Notes under the pieces: model-generated
What the model was told of the DNA's origin: nothing
The model's input: only the letters and a program-made list of their open reading frames with translations
Databases searched by the model: none
Translations under genes and position numbers: made by a program
Shown: positions 34,921 to 47,149 of the stretch, in pieces
Numbering within the stretch: the first letter of the stretch is position 1
How the letters are laid out: each line of letters starts with the position of its first letter
NCBI GenBank assembly: GCA_015680685.1
Contig: MNCI01004284.1
Location: forward strand, 383,084-447,083
Reading direction: 5' to 3'
DNA length: 64,000 bases
From: Gnetum montanum
Taxonomy: Eukaryota; Streptophyta; Gnetopsida; Gnetales; Gnetaceae

Positions 34921-36460
34921 ATTTAGTTGTAGGGATGAAATAGACATTGGATACATAGATTGTTGTAGAGGAGGAGTAATGATGCTAGGAAGAATAGGAA
35001 AGCACATCCTAGAAAGTGTTGGATGTTTTGGATTCCATCCTGGGTGATCTACCTCCAAAAGACAACCCTCCAATAGACTTGCTCATGATCTTCCTCATAA
35101 GATTTTTGTGTTGTTTACATGTCTTATTTCAAAGGTTATACATTTTGTTGCAAACTAGGTTGATGATTATGATTGTTGTAGTACATGAGCCTCCTTGCAA
35201 GGCATCTACATCTACATTCTGCCCCAAGCCTTCAATGGAGGCCCTAGAAATGTTGAAATTCATGCAAGGAATGGTAGATGACATAATTTATAGGTTACAA
35301 AAAATAGTCCCTAATGTTGGTAAGAAAAGTTAGGATATTTTTTATTGCATTTTAATTTTTATATATTTATATGTTTTTATGTTTTATGATTACATGGTTT
35401 TTAGTGCTTTTTAAAATGTTTTGGTTATTTTTGCTTTTATTATGTTTTTTTCCTTGTAATATGTGTGACATTGACCTTGATGATCTTCCTAAGCTACCAC
35501 CCCTTGTGGAAAACGTTTCATGAAGTTTATATAAAGGGGCTACTAAGAATTATATGTCTTATGCAAAGACAGCTTGGGAGACCCAATGCTCTAATGAGTT
35601 TCTATGGGAGAGGGTTTTATCCTTGGAAAAATAGGTTAATGGATTGACAAATGAGAATAGGAGCCTTAGGGATTGCAAAGAATTAATAGAGGTTTGTGTA
35701 GCCAATAGAGACTATTTGCACACTAAGGAAGTTAAGTGGTCATGCTACTAGATTTTCATCAAGAGCAAGGTTACTCTAGCTAGGAGAAACATTGAGAAGG
35801 ACATGCAAATGGAGCATTTGATATCTAAGTTCAAGGAATGGGGGGATTATTGCACTTGGGTGCTTGAGTGGTGAAAGAAACAAAAGATACACAAATGAAA
35901 ATACAAGGTAGAAAAGGAGAGTTACTTAAATTTTTGGCATGAGAAGGATATACAGCATTAAGAGCATGAGCTATTTGTGTAGGGGATAGGCACAAAGGAT
36001 ATTTTTAGGATGTTTGCAAGCTTGATGATGGTCATTAATCCTTCTACTCCTCAAATTAGTATTGTTTCTAGGAAAACTAATACAACTAACCTTTCTCATG
36101 CACCACCTAAGTGGATGGATATAGAAAGGAGAAAAATCTTGCTAGGAGTGGATTTGGGAGAAATCGACTGGACTAATATGAATGAAGAACATATTCTTCA
36201 CGGATTAGAGAGTGGCCTCCAAAAAGTTTCTCCTAAAGATATCACTCCAGAATTACTTGATGTTTGCACAAATATGTTTTAAGATTTCTATGTTATATTT
36301 TTTTTCTATATTTTATTGTTTCAAAGTTATGCTCCTTGATCATCATCATTGCTAATTGTTTGTATGTTTCATTGTCTACAGGTCCTAGGCAACAATGATG
36401 GTGACATTGGTGATGACATTAATGATGATTCTTCTCCTCCCCCTATAGCTTAGTTTTAGC
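34921..36460 (+). pseudogene. Antisense cassette of element B, part 3: acidic and coiled-coil-like tail
   Basis: Open frames 35016-35333 and 36010-36282 carry LDSILGDLPPKDNPPIDLL and, at the end, WTNMNEEHILHGLESGLQKV. Between them a broken frame reads HLISKFKEWGDYCTWVLEW. These blocks match 10.98-12.42 kb of element C in order. An intron-like stretch with 'gtaaga' near 35320 and a T-rich run follows the first frame. A short acidic exon (GDDINDDSSPPP near 36.41-36.44 kb) precedes the stop. Confidence 0.5.
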
Positions 36461-36990
36461 TATTGTTGGACTAGTTTTATGTTAATTTTTTTATTATAGT
36501 ATTATAGTTGTTTTCATTTGGCTATCATAGCCTAGGACACTATGTATTACCTTTATTATTATATGTTGCACAGTGCAACTATGGCTATGAGACATTTATT
36601 TTTTGGTTTACATGGCTACTATTTTTGGCTTGAACTTTAAAACATTGTTTTTATTTTATATTTTAAAATTTTTATGTAATTTTATGTTTTTTTTTTTCAT
36701 GAACATAAATCATAGATCAATGTGAAAACATGAAGTAAGACTACATAGAAACATGGTAAAATATAATGTAATAAAGCAAAATATAATATGAAAAAAAAAC
36801 AAAGATGTAAATGAAAAATGAAAACAGGGATATTGATTAAATTGTATAAGGAAAAGAGAAAATACAAGCAACATGTTTAATCACATAACTATTTTCTAAT
36901 CTTCAAAAGATTAGGGAATTTATATGATTTTTGTTATAGGATCTTGTACTCCCTGTTCTCTTTCCTTACAATATTGAATGGGAGTTCTTC
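36461..36990. other. Tail-to-tail junction of cassette and gag-protease unit, element B
   Basis: T-rich on the left and A-rich on the right, as expected where two transcription units converge. No gene. Corresponds to 12.42-13.03 kb of element C. Confidence 0.4.
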
Positions 36991-37790
36991 TCATGTTTCA
37001 ATGGTTGCCCTAGTGTTATTGGTTTCAGCTTAGTTGATATGGTTATGATTCTTAAGTTCATTTTTGGCTATGGAATCTTGTTCTTAAAACTCCACTTCAT
37101 ACCCTTGCTCTATGTCAAAATTGTTGATTGATAAAGAGATTGTGCTATCTCTGTGGATTATGATCTCATCTCCCTCATAAGGTAGATGGATTTCTTAATG
37201 GATTAAGGAAGAGACCACATGTAGTTTGGCTAACCAAGGCCTCCCTAAATTAGGTTGGAACATAGTATCTCTTCCATCATAAGAAAATTAATAATTGTAA
37301 CGAACTATTACCTAGTCATAAAGTCTACGAGATTGATCCTCTCACTATTACATGTAATCTATTAAATGATTTGAGTATGATGGTTTAGGTGTTATGTCTA
37401 TGTTTGACTAAGCCTAATCCCTTCACAATGGGAAAGGAAATAACATTTTGATTGCCCTATCATCTACAAGTACTCTATGAACTTTGTATTGGACAATTCT
37501 AATCATTATAAAGAGAGGAACCCTATAAATCTCACCATTTTGAGGATTCATTTTTACCTCACTATCGCAAAACATTAAGATGGCTAACTTTGTTTCTTCA
37601 TGGGATGAGGATGGTACTATTGCTACATTAATAGATTGCTCATTTGCTAGGATATCCTTATTTACAAAAATCGAAGTTAGAATCTTAACTAGGGATTCAT
37701 GATGAGTAAGGGAGATCATAACCAGATCATATATACTCAATGAACTATTTTTCCTACTTTAATAAAAGCTTAACCTACTCCATGCTAGAG
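36991..37790 (-). pseudogene. Protease remnant of element B
   Basis: The open frame 37423-37740 starts SIYDLVMISLTHHESLVKIL and contains YKVHRVLVDDRAIKMLFPF, aligned with the protease site of element C. The active-site triplet reads Asp-Asp-Arg instead of ending in Gly. Downstream the minus strand continues into the linker block near 37.2 kb. Confidence 0.65.
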
Positions 37791-38830
37791 AGGAAGTCTT
37801 TATCATTGTTTACCACCTTATTCATTTTATTGGCCTTGACTTCTTCCATCCTACCCAAGATTTTGACCTCATGTTTTAAAGGTTGTTGTTTCAGCTCCTT
37901 TCCCTTCTCTTGTTTTTGATTGCCCTTCATAGGTTAGCTAGTAGATGCGATTTAAGCATTGGAGTCCATCAGTATGGCTAAGATTGGGATAAGCTTTAGT
38001 CAACCTACCTCCTTCCATACCTTTGGTTGGTTAGTGTCATAAGGCTTAGGCTTAGGAGATAGCTTATTACATTACTTTAGAGGTAATTTCTTATCATTTG
38101 GTTGTGAGAAGGTTGAGGTATTGGCTATCATGGAAGAATGTTGATCAACTTGGACCATATGCTTATTAGTAGAGTAAAGGAAAATGATAAATGATTCTTT
38201 AGGTGGCACTTGTGGTGGTAGCCTTACGACAAAATAAGTCCTTGAACTCGTAGAATTTGAAGCCCTATCAAGTTCAGGTTTGTCATGTATGTTGAAGGTT
38301 GTTATGGTGAATTGGTTATTACTTACAGTGAGAGGATCTTTGTATACCTAAAATGGCTAATTTTGATGCTTAAGTAGATTAGATACATTTAGAACTAGTT
38401 CTCAACTATCGATCATTTTCTATAGATTATCTTTTAGGGCCAAACAGAAATCAGTATCATGGCCAAGTAGCTAGTAATAGAGACAAAACTGGTCTAACAT
38501 AAAGTATTTAGGCATAAGGAATCATCTTTCATGGTTTTAGTGGGATCTTTAGCAATCTCACATAGGCGATCATGCCTCTTACAAGCATTCTCAAAAGCTG
38601 CTCATATCAAATGCGACCACTTATGAAAAACTCATCAAGAGGCACAAATGGTTTCATAGGAAGCTTTGTATTCTTAGACCTATCTTTTCTCTCAAATCTT
38701 GGCTTTGGAAGATTAGACATGGAAGCACCTAATATTGATGGTTAGGGCATAGTGGTAGAGGCCTTAGGTTGCATGGTCTTTGTTCCTTGGATGGTTTTTG
38801 GTTCTTTGCCCATAGTGTTCATAGCTACAT
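37791..38830 (-). pseudogene. Gag-protease linker of element B
   Basis: Colinear with 13.92-14.99 kb of element C, without that element's 2.9 kb insertion. It is a degraded minus-strand coding region with no open frame over about 60 codons. The variable proline- and charge-rich linker is expected here; the knuckle itself is too decayed for me to place exactly. Confidence 0.5.
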
Positions 38831-40190
38831 ATGCTTGTTTTCCCTTGTTCCTATCCTATTTGATATGTTAATTTTTATAGGTTATGTACATGGTGTTGTT
38901 ACTAGCTTCAGCTACATCTTCTATATTCTTAACTTGGAAAAATTCTAAGCGTAGGAAACAAGGATCTAGATAATAGAGCTTGGACTTGATAAAATCATTA
39001 ACTTCTTCCTTGAAGATGGCCAAGGGATGTGTTTCAAAGATGAGCTTAGGTATCTCATTAAGCATGACATTCCATCTTTGTATGAATTTTCAAATAGGCT
39101 CAAGGGACCCCTATCTCACTTTCATAAGTTGATCAAGCATTATTTCAAGTTTTAGGTTGTACTTAAAATGGTTAATGATTTAATTTATCAAGTCATCTAA
39201 AGAAGATATAGATCCTCTAGGTAGTTCTTAGTACTAATCAAGAGCTTTTTCATTTAAGGACATAGGAAAGACATGCAACACAATGTGGGACCAAGCTTGC
39301 AGTAATAAACATTTCAAATAGAAGGTAATAAAATGAGCATTAGGGTTACTTTCACCATTATATTTTGTGAAGTGAGGAATTGATATCCCTAAGGGAAGGT
39401 TTATTTATAGGACATTGGAGCTAATTAGATCATCTTGGTAAAAGTTCATGAATTTTACCATTTTCATGGTGCTAGCCTCAAGCTTTTTTAGCTTGGTAGT
39501 GAGGCATTAGATTAGCCAGAAAGCTTGAATCAAGCTTTGAGGTACTCTTGTAAGTTGTACAAGCTATACAGCTAGCTACACTAGTAGTGGAATGGCCTGA
39601 GGCTGAGCAATAGGCTGTGGCATCATTTGGAAGGGCCTTGTTACCATTATTTTAGGGGCATTAAGAAGGAATAACAATGTTTGGGTAGGGATTTGTGGAA
39701 TAAAAGAAGCAAAGGATGTGCAAGAAGTTTGTGGAACTTGAGGTCCTAAAGAAGGACCTACCAAGGTAACAAATGATGAAGGCATTGAAGGAACACTATG
39801 TGATGGTAGTGTGGAATAGGGTTAAGTGGTAAATGAAAGAGATGTGAACATGGAGAAACCTTGGGAAACTAGTTGTGAAGTTTGCCCCAACGAGGTAGGA
39901 GGTGTTACTTGCATGTTGTACAAGGGGATAATCATAAAGTTAAGAATGGATATATGTAAATTTTTCTTTCCTTAGGCCTCCTTTTCATAATAACCTCAAA
40001 ATTTCTCTTGATTATCTTGATCATGCTCTAGGCTAGATTCCTCACTTGCTATAATTTCTTCATCATCATCTACAAGTTGGAATAGCATGTGCATGTAAGC
40101 TTCAAAGAGCTCTATCCTATTGTATTGGAAAGGAATATACTCTTTCCCACTCCTATGGATAATCTCAAATTCACACATGAAGTATAAATC
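38831..40190 (-). pseudogene. Gag of element B
   Basis: The frame 39996-40178 (FEIIHRSGKEYIPFQYNRIE then LFEAYMHMLFQL) is the N-terminal region; element D has a parallel at about 53.68-53.81 kb. The frame 39576-39785 covers a Pro/Gln-rich linker. The frame 38868-39065 has HPLAIFKEEVNDFIKSKLYY, the core-domain block shared with C and D. Stops separate the frames. Confidence 0.75.
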
Positions 40191-40429
40191 CTTAAATGAA
40201 ATGCAAAGATCGACTTGGATCTTTGCATATATGAATTTATAATAATCTTGTGTGCTAAAGGCCTAGGGGACTATCTGCGCTCCATCAAAGTAGGATCCTT
40301 AAGGTCGTAGATGCAAGTAGACTACTAGTTAATGGTCATAGAAATGATATGGTGTAGTAAGATAGTAGAGTTAAGAGGCATAAAACATAGTAGGCCAGTT
40401 ACTTGGTCAAGGTAATAAATTTTTCCATT

Positions 40430-40888
40430 ATCTTTAATGTTTTATACAAGTTACAAACTTGCAACATGTAAGACTCATAGTGTGCAAGACTGTAGCATGT
40501 GAAGTTGTAGCATGTAAGACTCACAAAGTATGGGACTTATAGCATGTGGGAGGTTGTAGTGTATGAGGCTATAGCTTGTGAAACTATAATTTGTGGAGGT
40601 TGTAGCCTATAGCATGTGAATTTATAGCATGTAGAAAGGTTGCAGCCTATAAAGCTACAACTTATGGAGATGTAGCATATGGAGGTTATAGCCTATAATT
40701 TGTAAAGCTATAGCCTACGAAGGTTGCAGCCTATAGCTTATGGAGTTGTAGCATATGGAGAGGTTATGACCTATAGCTTATGAAGTTGTAACGTATGGAG
40801 AGACTATAGCCTATAGCTTGTAAAGCTATAGCCTATGAAGCTATAATGTATGAAAGGATTATAGCCTGTAAAGCTACAACTTGTGGAG
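40430..40888 (-). repeat. Leader tandem repeats of element B ('tatagcctatagcttgtg')
   Basis: Between gag and the priming site the sequence consists of variable units of about 20-35 bp built from 'agcatgtg', 'gaggttatagcc', 'tatagcttgtg' and 'aagctatagcc'. The array runs into an assembly gap, so its true length is unknown. An equivalent leader array exists in element D (53.18-53.35 kb). Confidence 0.7.
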
Positions 40889-41109
40889 NNNNNNNNNNNN
40901 NNNNNNNNNNNNNNNNNNNNNNNNNNNNNNNNNNNNNNNNNNNNNNNNNNNNNNNNNNNNNNNNNNNNNNNNNNNNNNNNNNNNNNNNNNNNNNNNNNNN
41001 NNNNNNNNNNNNNNNNNNNNNNNNNNNNNNNNNNNNNNNNNNNNNNNNNNNNNNNNNNNNNNNNNNNNNNNNNNNNNNNNNNNNNNNNNNNNNNNNNNNN
41101 NNNNNNNNN
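40889..41109. other. Assembly gap (221 N)
   Basis: Run of undetermined bases directly after a tandem array. Frames across it are artefacts. Confidence 0.99.
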
Positions 41110-41360
41110 ATACTACACTGCAAGAAATTAATTTCTTTGGTTACAAAGTGTAATGAATGGGAACAACATTATATGCTACAACTATAAAATTAACAAGCAA
41201 AAACTATTGTAAATAAAATTGGTTACTAGGTCACATGCTGGGTTTTTGGAAAATTCAAAAAAAAACATTTACTTGATCAAATGAGTTGACAAGCTAAGAC
41301 AGAAATAAGCTAGGAACTTTTTTACAAAATATTTTTATTAAAGAAGTTAGGTAGAGGCCC

Positions 41361-41384
41361 TTCTTCTGGTGCCAAAAACTATAA
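41361..41384 (-). other. Primer-binding-site-like sequence of element B
   Basis: The minus strand reads TTTTTGGCACCAGAAG, six bases inside the LTR end. The same block follows the 5' LTR of D and C. TTTGGCGCC-type priming sites are usual in plant Ty3/Gypsy elements, which fixes the element's direction. Confidence 0.65.
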
Positions 41385-42655
41385 TGAAGGAAAATTTGAG
41401 TGCTAGAAAATTGAAAGATTCTAGGTTGAACAATTTAACTTGTAGATTCATGGACCTTAAAAAGGATCTATCCTAAATGATCTTCTTGAATGCTTAGGGA
41501 ATTAAAAAATATATTACCAAATTATGTGAAAACACAAATAAACTGTAATAAATATGTGAAATAAGAATATTAGGAGATCCAAGAATAGGTAAAATAAGAG
41601 AACAATATAGTCAAACAAAAATGACTACAAATCTTATATTAAATATAATAGTCAATGAATGCAAAATGGAGGTTTGAGAAAGAGTACAAATCAAGGCTTT
41701 TAAATCCTAAGATATTAATATGCATGTTATGATCTAGTGTAGATTCTAGGATGTGTTCTACATAGAGCCTACACTAGTTTCTCAATTTGATTTGAAACAT
41801 AATAAATTCCTGCTCCAAGTCTTATGCTCAAAAATAAGCACTGTTAAAGCTATGAAAAGGCTACAAAAATATGTTGCAAATATCTACTATTTCTTAGTAA
41901 GTGTTCTACCACAAGATTGCTCAAAAGGTCTTGAAAGATGCATCAAAACTAGTATTTATAGGCTATGAATTCATTGTGCTATCATCCATTATAGTTTTTG
42001 GGCATTATAAATTTTTCCTAGGCCAAATTGCAAAATGTGGGCTAAAAACCCAAGTGTCACATGCCACCCCACATGTTGTCACAGTGTCTGGGACTAAGAT
42101 GTATGGCATATGAAATTAAAGCCCAAATCCCACACACCGCCATAGCGTGTAGAGGTGAAATTTGCAACATGTGAAATTAAAGCCAAAAACCCACATGCTA
42201 CCTCACACACTACCACAGTGTGTGGAGGTGGAATGTGCAGTGTATGAAATGAAGACATTAATTTTTGTAGCTTGTGGAGTGTTTTTAGCCCCCAGAAGCT
42301 GGCATATATGAGATTTGTAGGTTATGGAACATTTTCTAACCTCCACAAGCTAGAATACACAGAATTTGTAGCTTGTGAAGCATTTTAAACCTCCACAAGC
42401 TAAAATACAGAGAATTCATAGCTTGTGGAGCATTTTTATCCTTCACAAGGTGGAGTAAGTGGAATTTATAGTGTGTGGATTGTAAATTTTATTGTTTTCA
42501 TTAAAATTTCACTTAAAATTTTTGCCAATACAAGGCCACAAGATAAGATTTTATGTGGGAAAATAAGAAAATTATTTCTACCTTTAGATCTTCACCAAAT
42601 TACAAATAAAATTTGGGCTATGGGCTTTCATTTGCAACATGAATTTTTCCTTAAG
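41385..42655 (-). repeat. 5' LTR of element B
   Basis: Starts TGAAGG beside the priming site and matches 23006-24172 over its full length. It holds three palindrome-like units of the CACATG/CATGTG family near 42060, 42130 and 42190-42230, the words used in the internal array at 29.6-31.2 kb. The right copy is about 100 bp longer, mostly from extra 'cacaagcta' units near 42.3-42.45 kb. Confidence 0.75.
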
Positions 42656-42656
42656 G

Positions 42657-42936
42657 AATTTTAGAGATCCTAGTTTCGAGCTGTGAGAGAGATTTCTATT
42701 GGTTGTATCTTCATTGAGAACAACCATTGTGTGGTTGTAAGACCTCATGATCTACAATATCATTGGATGTAATAGGTCTAAATGCTTGTGGGTATTGTGA
42801 ATCCTATTAAAATATTCTAATAATTTAATTAAAGATACCTAGTTTTCTTGTTTTCTAGCAAATAGTTTTATCTTTACGTAATATCTGGATTTAGTACTTG
42901 AAGGTGATTTATTTGTAGAGTCAACCTACTCCAGCA
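42657..42936 (+). repeat. Family A LTR, right part, resuming after element B
   Basis: From GAGATC onward the sequence matches 43768-44037 ('gagatttctatt', 'gagaacaa', 'gtgtggttgta', 'caatatcattg', 'aatgcttgtgggt'). It ends in CCTACTCCAGCA, the counterpart of CCTACTTCACA at the end of the next copy. Joined to 22176-23005 it makes one LTR-sized unit. Confidence 0.7.
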
Positions 42937-42946
42937 TTATAGCTAG

Positions 42947-44037
42947 TGTAGGAACACCTCTTTCAACTTCCTTATGCTTTGTACTACAAGTTGTTTTTGT
43001 AACTTGTTAGCTTAAAGAAGATTTGAATAAGTGTCTCCTATTAATGTGTTTCTTCTTGTGTTGATTTTGTTGATGATGATTCCTAGATGTTTTGACATCT
43101 TTCTAGGTGTTTTGGATTCATTATGATGAGTTTAGGGGATTCCATGGTCTACGGGGACTTGCTTGGAGGCATTAAGAGGTTCCAGACATCAAAAAAAGTA
43201 TTTTTGTGTTTAGCCCTGGTAGGTAACATGTTTCACTAGAAACTAGAACATCCCAATTGAGATGTCAAAATTGTGCATGCAATATCTTGAGCAAGATGTC
43301 CCACTAGAACCTAAGACATCTTAGGACTAGATGGGATGTCCCAAAAAATAGAAAACATCTTAGACAAGAGCTAGGCTTTTGTAGAAGATGTCTTAATAAA
43401 GTCATAGTTAACTTAGAAAAATGGCGAAACTTCTAAAAATGTCCATCCCAATTCGGAAAATAGTTGGAACATGATGGAAATAGCTAGGGAGAAGGTCAGA
43501 AGACATGGGAAACATCTAGAAAACCTCAAGGTGAGTTGAGGAATGGTTTCTAGGATTCTTATCTACTAGTTTAACATAAATATTGATGTATTCATCATTG
43601 TTGATATGATAATGAGTGAGAGAAAGAGTTCTTAAGAGTGGAGAGGAGAGAAAGAGAGAGTGGGTGAGCACATTGAGTGAGCACAATTGGTGATTTCAGC
43701 TCAAAGGTCAACTTGCGATGTATTGATCCATGTGTTATATTCTCTTGTATCTCACATATGAGTTGAGATCTCAATCTTGGATTGTCAAAGAGATTTCTAT
43801 TACTTGTGTCTTGCATTGAGAACAAAAATTGTGTGGTTGTAGTACCTCATTCTCTACAATATCATTGAGTGTGATAGGTTTGAATGCTTGTGGGTTTTTT
43901 GAACCCTATTTTAATCTTCTAATAAATTAATTAAAAATAGTTATCTTTATTTCTTTTTAGTAAATATTTTTGTCTTTACATAATATTTGGATTTAGTACT
44001 TAACGATAATTTATTTGTGGAGTGAACCTACTTCACA
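42947..44037 (+). repeat. Family A LTR, complete copy
   Basis: Begins TGTAGG and ends CCTACTTCACA, so the ends form the short inverted repeat expected of an LTR. It lies only 10 bases after the previous A copy. No internal region stands between the two, and no matching 5-base duplication is visible on either side. No coding region. Confidence 0.65.
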
Positions 44038-47000
44038 ATGTTGGATTGAAATTTCCCCATCAAAATAGCACTTCCTCTAGCAACAGAGATGGAAATTTTA
44101 TTGAGCCTCATTTTTAAGAATATGTGATATGTTCCAATCTTAAAGTAGATCTTCTCAATAGTAAATAGTCCACTATATTCTTTCTTAATGATTCCATATG
44201 CCCTCTGCAACCATAAATTTTATGTTAATCCTTATGAATATTTGAGATATGTTGGCCCTAACATTTGCTATGTTTTGTACCTTTGTAATTGCTTCTACAG
44301 AGTATGGCATTGTGACCCTCTCAACTTCTACCATGGCATCATCCTACTTGTTTTGCCAAAATTGGTAGACTTCTCTAAAATATCATTTATCATTACTTAC
44401 ATGGTGGACCATAAAGAATAGACTTGTAGTTACTCACTAACCTCTACATGCGCAAACTCCATGAAGGATCCAAAACTAAGTTCAACTATTATAGTGAACT
44501 TGATGGACTTCTGCTAAATAGCCTATAAAGACTCATTGGAGAGTGTTAGGTGTTGTCCTTGTTCTAGAGCTAGTGGTGCATCAACTTATACCTACATAGA
44601 TTATCCTATTGCAAGTGTGGACTAATGAATGCCATAGGATTGTACCTCTTACTTTGCATGAGGATTTTGTTCTACACCTCATCCTCTATCTCTTCCTCTA
44701 GGTCTTTTTTTTCCTTAGTTATGATGGTCCTCCAATTCAAGTCTCTTTGGAGACATCTACAATCGTAAAGAATTTTAAGATTACTCAAATATTCTAGAAA
44801 AATTTCTAATAGTTCATAATTCTTCTTCAATTTTTTTAATCAAAATCATTCTTTATTATCAATTTTAGTTTTAACTCAAATTAAAAAGTTAGAAAAATTT
44901 GTTACTTAGACAAAAATCCTAAACTTTTTACTTAGAAGAAAATCTTCTATAAGAAAAACCCTTAAATGAATAATTTCTAGCAACTCAAAATAAATTTATC
45001 TTGAATGACCTATCATACTCTTTGATTTATTACTTAAATGTATTCTAATGGTCATTTGAAAAGAAACATTATGTTTTTTGGCTTATGTTAGATTAGATTG
45101 TAATTATCTCTTATTATTCTTACCCTTAATTGTTCTTTTGAGTGTTAGAAAATTTTACTATAATTCACAAAAAAAATACATACAACGCTCTTCCCCACAA
45201 CTAAGTTGATCACTACCTGAGTAAAAGGATTCAAGAATGGTGCAAATCAAATGTATGATGAGGAAGATATGGACTCTAAAGTTTGGAGGTCAAAGAATAA
45301 CATGAACTTCCTGTGCATGAAATGAGTAAATAGAAAAATTTTCTATGGTCTATTTGCATATATAGATTTTTATAAGGTTGATATCGTAGATGCGACATCA
45401 TTGATGCAATATCGCAAGGGCTCATACATCATATCCATGATATCATTGTTGAAAATTTCAAAACTTTTTACAAAATTTGATGGAAAAATTGATAGAATGG
45501 ATAGTTTTGAAGGTGTAAAGATAATACAATGGATACTTGATCATAAATGATAGCTAGAATATAATAATTTCTCATCAAAAGTATGTAAAAGGAGTTTGGG
45601 CAAGGTAAGTCAACTAGGCTTTTAAGAGATGGTTTGATCAAAATTGCTAAACTTATGAGTGAATAAAAATATGTAGGGAAATCATGATGATTGTATGAAT
45701 ATTCATAAGGTACAAGATGATGTAGATATGGTCATCAAGTATGAAATACAAGGGTTATACAAGTGGATCCTTCCCAAAGCAAGCTCCTACCCATAATGCC
45801 CTTGTATAACCACACATACAAGTGTTCATGGATACTTGAGGAGTTGGATCTAAATCATAATTATTTTCCAAAATACACATGTTAGTATTTTCCCAATAAG
45901 AAAATAATGCTAAATTATACAAAACCATAAAATTATAATTATATATAACAATGAGGTGGAATAGTAGTAGCATGGATTGCAGGAAATGTTACATGAGGCA
46001 ATTTACCATAAACATAATGAATTTTATGTGTAATTCATGGTTAAAATAATCATTCACATTTCTTTCCAATGTCCAAACTAAGTCCATACCATTACCAATG
46101 ACATTGCACTGTATCATCCTAAAACTAATAACCATAAGACTATCACAATTGCAAGAAATATTATTACTTAGTAATGAAGTACAATGAAGCAATTTTATTG
46201 CTACATAGTTTATTTTAAAGGAGACTTGGCCATTAGATAGAGTACCTTCAGGCATGAATAACATGTCTTTCAAGCCTCATAACCAATGTGAGCTTAAGAA
46301 ATCTTTAAATTTATGAGAAGTTACCTACCTTCAACCATGGGTAACATCTTTCTATCCAATGGAATGCCTAGAAATTTTTATTATGTATATTTATTGTATT
46401 ATTACAATGTTAACCTTACTAATGGACTACCTTCAAGCATAGGTAACATGTCCTTCCAGTGACTTTTAGAACATGCTTCCATTTTCCATTAGAACTCAAG
46501 TAAATAATATAACGTAATAGCATGATGAGACTCATAGTAGTAGATTTAGAGAATTCAAACATCCCCTTGATTTCACATCCTTTTCATTCCCACTTGGTTC
46601 TTCTCTTTTCCATCCATGCATAGTAATCATTAGTTTATTTTAGTGTTATTGTGGAGAGAATGTCATTATATCTATGGTAAGAACCTCTAATTATTTGAAA
46701 TGAGTGGATGAATAATGTTGTCTCACTATGTATACAATTAATCCTTTAATGATTTGATAACATAGAGTAAAATTCTCATTTTTTCAACTACATCATACTT
46801 ATTCCTTTATACTTTATTAGAAATATTAACGAAAATGTGTACATAAAGAATTGTAAAATTATTAAAAAGAATGAGAAATAGGTTAGAATAGAAAAACATA
46901 TAAAGAATTTAAAATATATCAAAGAGTGAATAATGATAAGAAATGTGAAAAATATTAAAGAATGTAGAAAATGGTAAAAAGTTAAAAATTATATGAAAAA

Positions 47001-47100
47001 TGTAAACAGAGTTTTCCATGTCTAAGTATTAAAAAATGACACCCCCACAACTATTGTCTAAAGTGAAATTATTGGAAAATAAAATAAGAAGTAAGGGGTC
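44038..47100. other. Unassigned 3 kb stretch
   Basis: Several short frames exist (44188-44421 plus; 45755-45973 and 45989-46273 minus) but none shows a recognisable domain. The DNA is AT-rich. 46.8-47.0 kb is almost purely A-rich words. It could contain the 3' end and left LTR of element E, but I found no clear copy of that element's right LTR here. Confidence 0.4.
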
Positions 47101-47149
47101 TAGTGTTCAAGGTAAAATCTTCAAAGGAACGAAATTCATGGAATGGTTC

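Larger units (their letters stand above)
23006..42655 (-). mobile_element. Element B: nearly complete 19.6 kb Ty3/Gypsy-type retrotransposon
   Basis: Directly repeated LTRs at both ends enclose, in minus-strand order, priming site, leader repeats, gag, protease remnant, an insert with a plus-strand cassette and a palindrome array, RT, RNase H, integrase and 3' LTR. It interrupts a family A LTR whose halves flank it (GAGAG on the left, GAGAT on the right, a possible one-mismatch target duplication). All coding parts carry stops. The length far exceeds a typical 5-12 kb element, mainly because of the 8 kb insert between protease and RT. Confidence 0.8.

Noticed and set aside
45180-46500. Possible left LTR of element E
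   Set aside because: A few words resemble 60.18-60.32 kb ('catacatcatat', 'gatgcgat'), but I could not align the two regions over any length or find matching termini.
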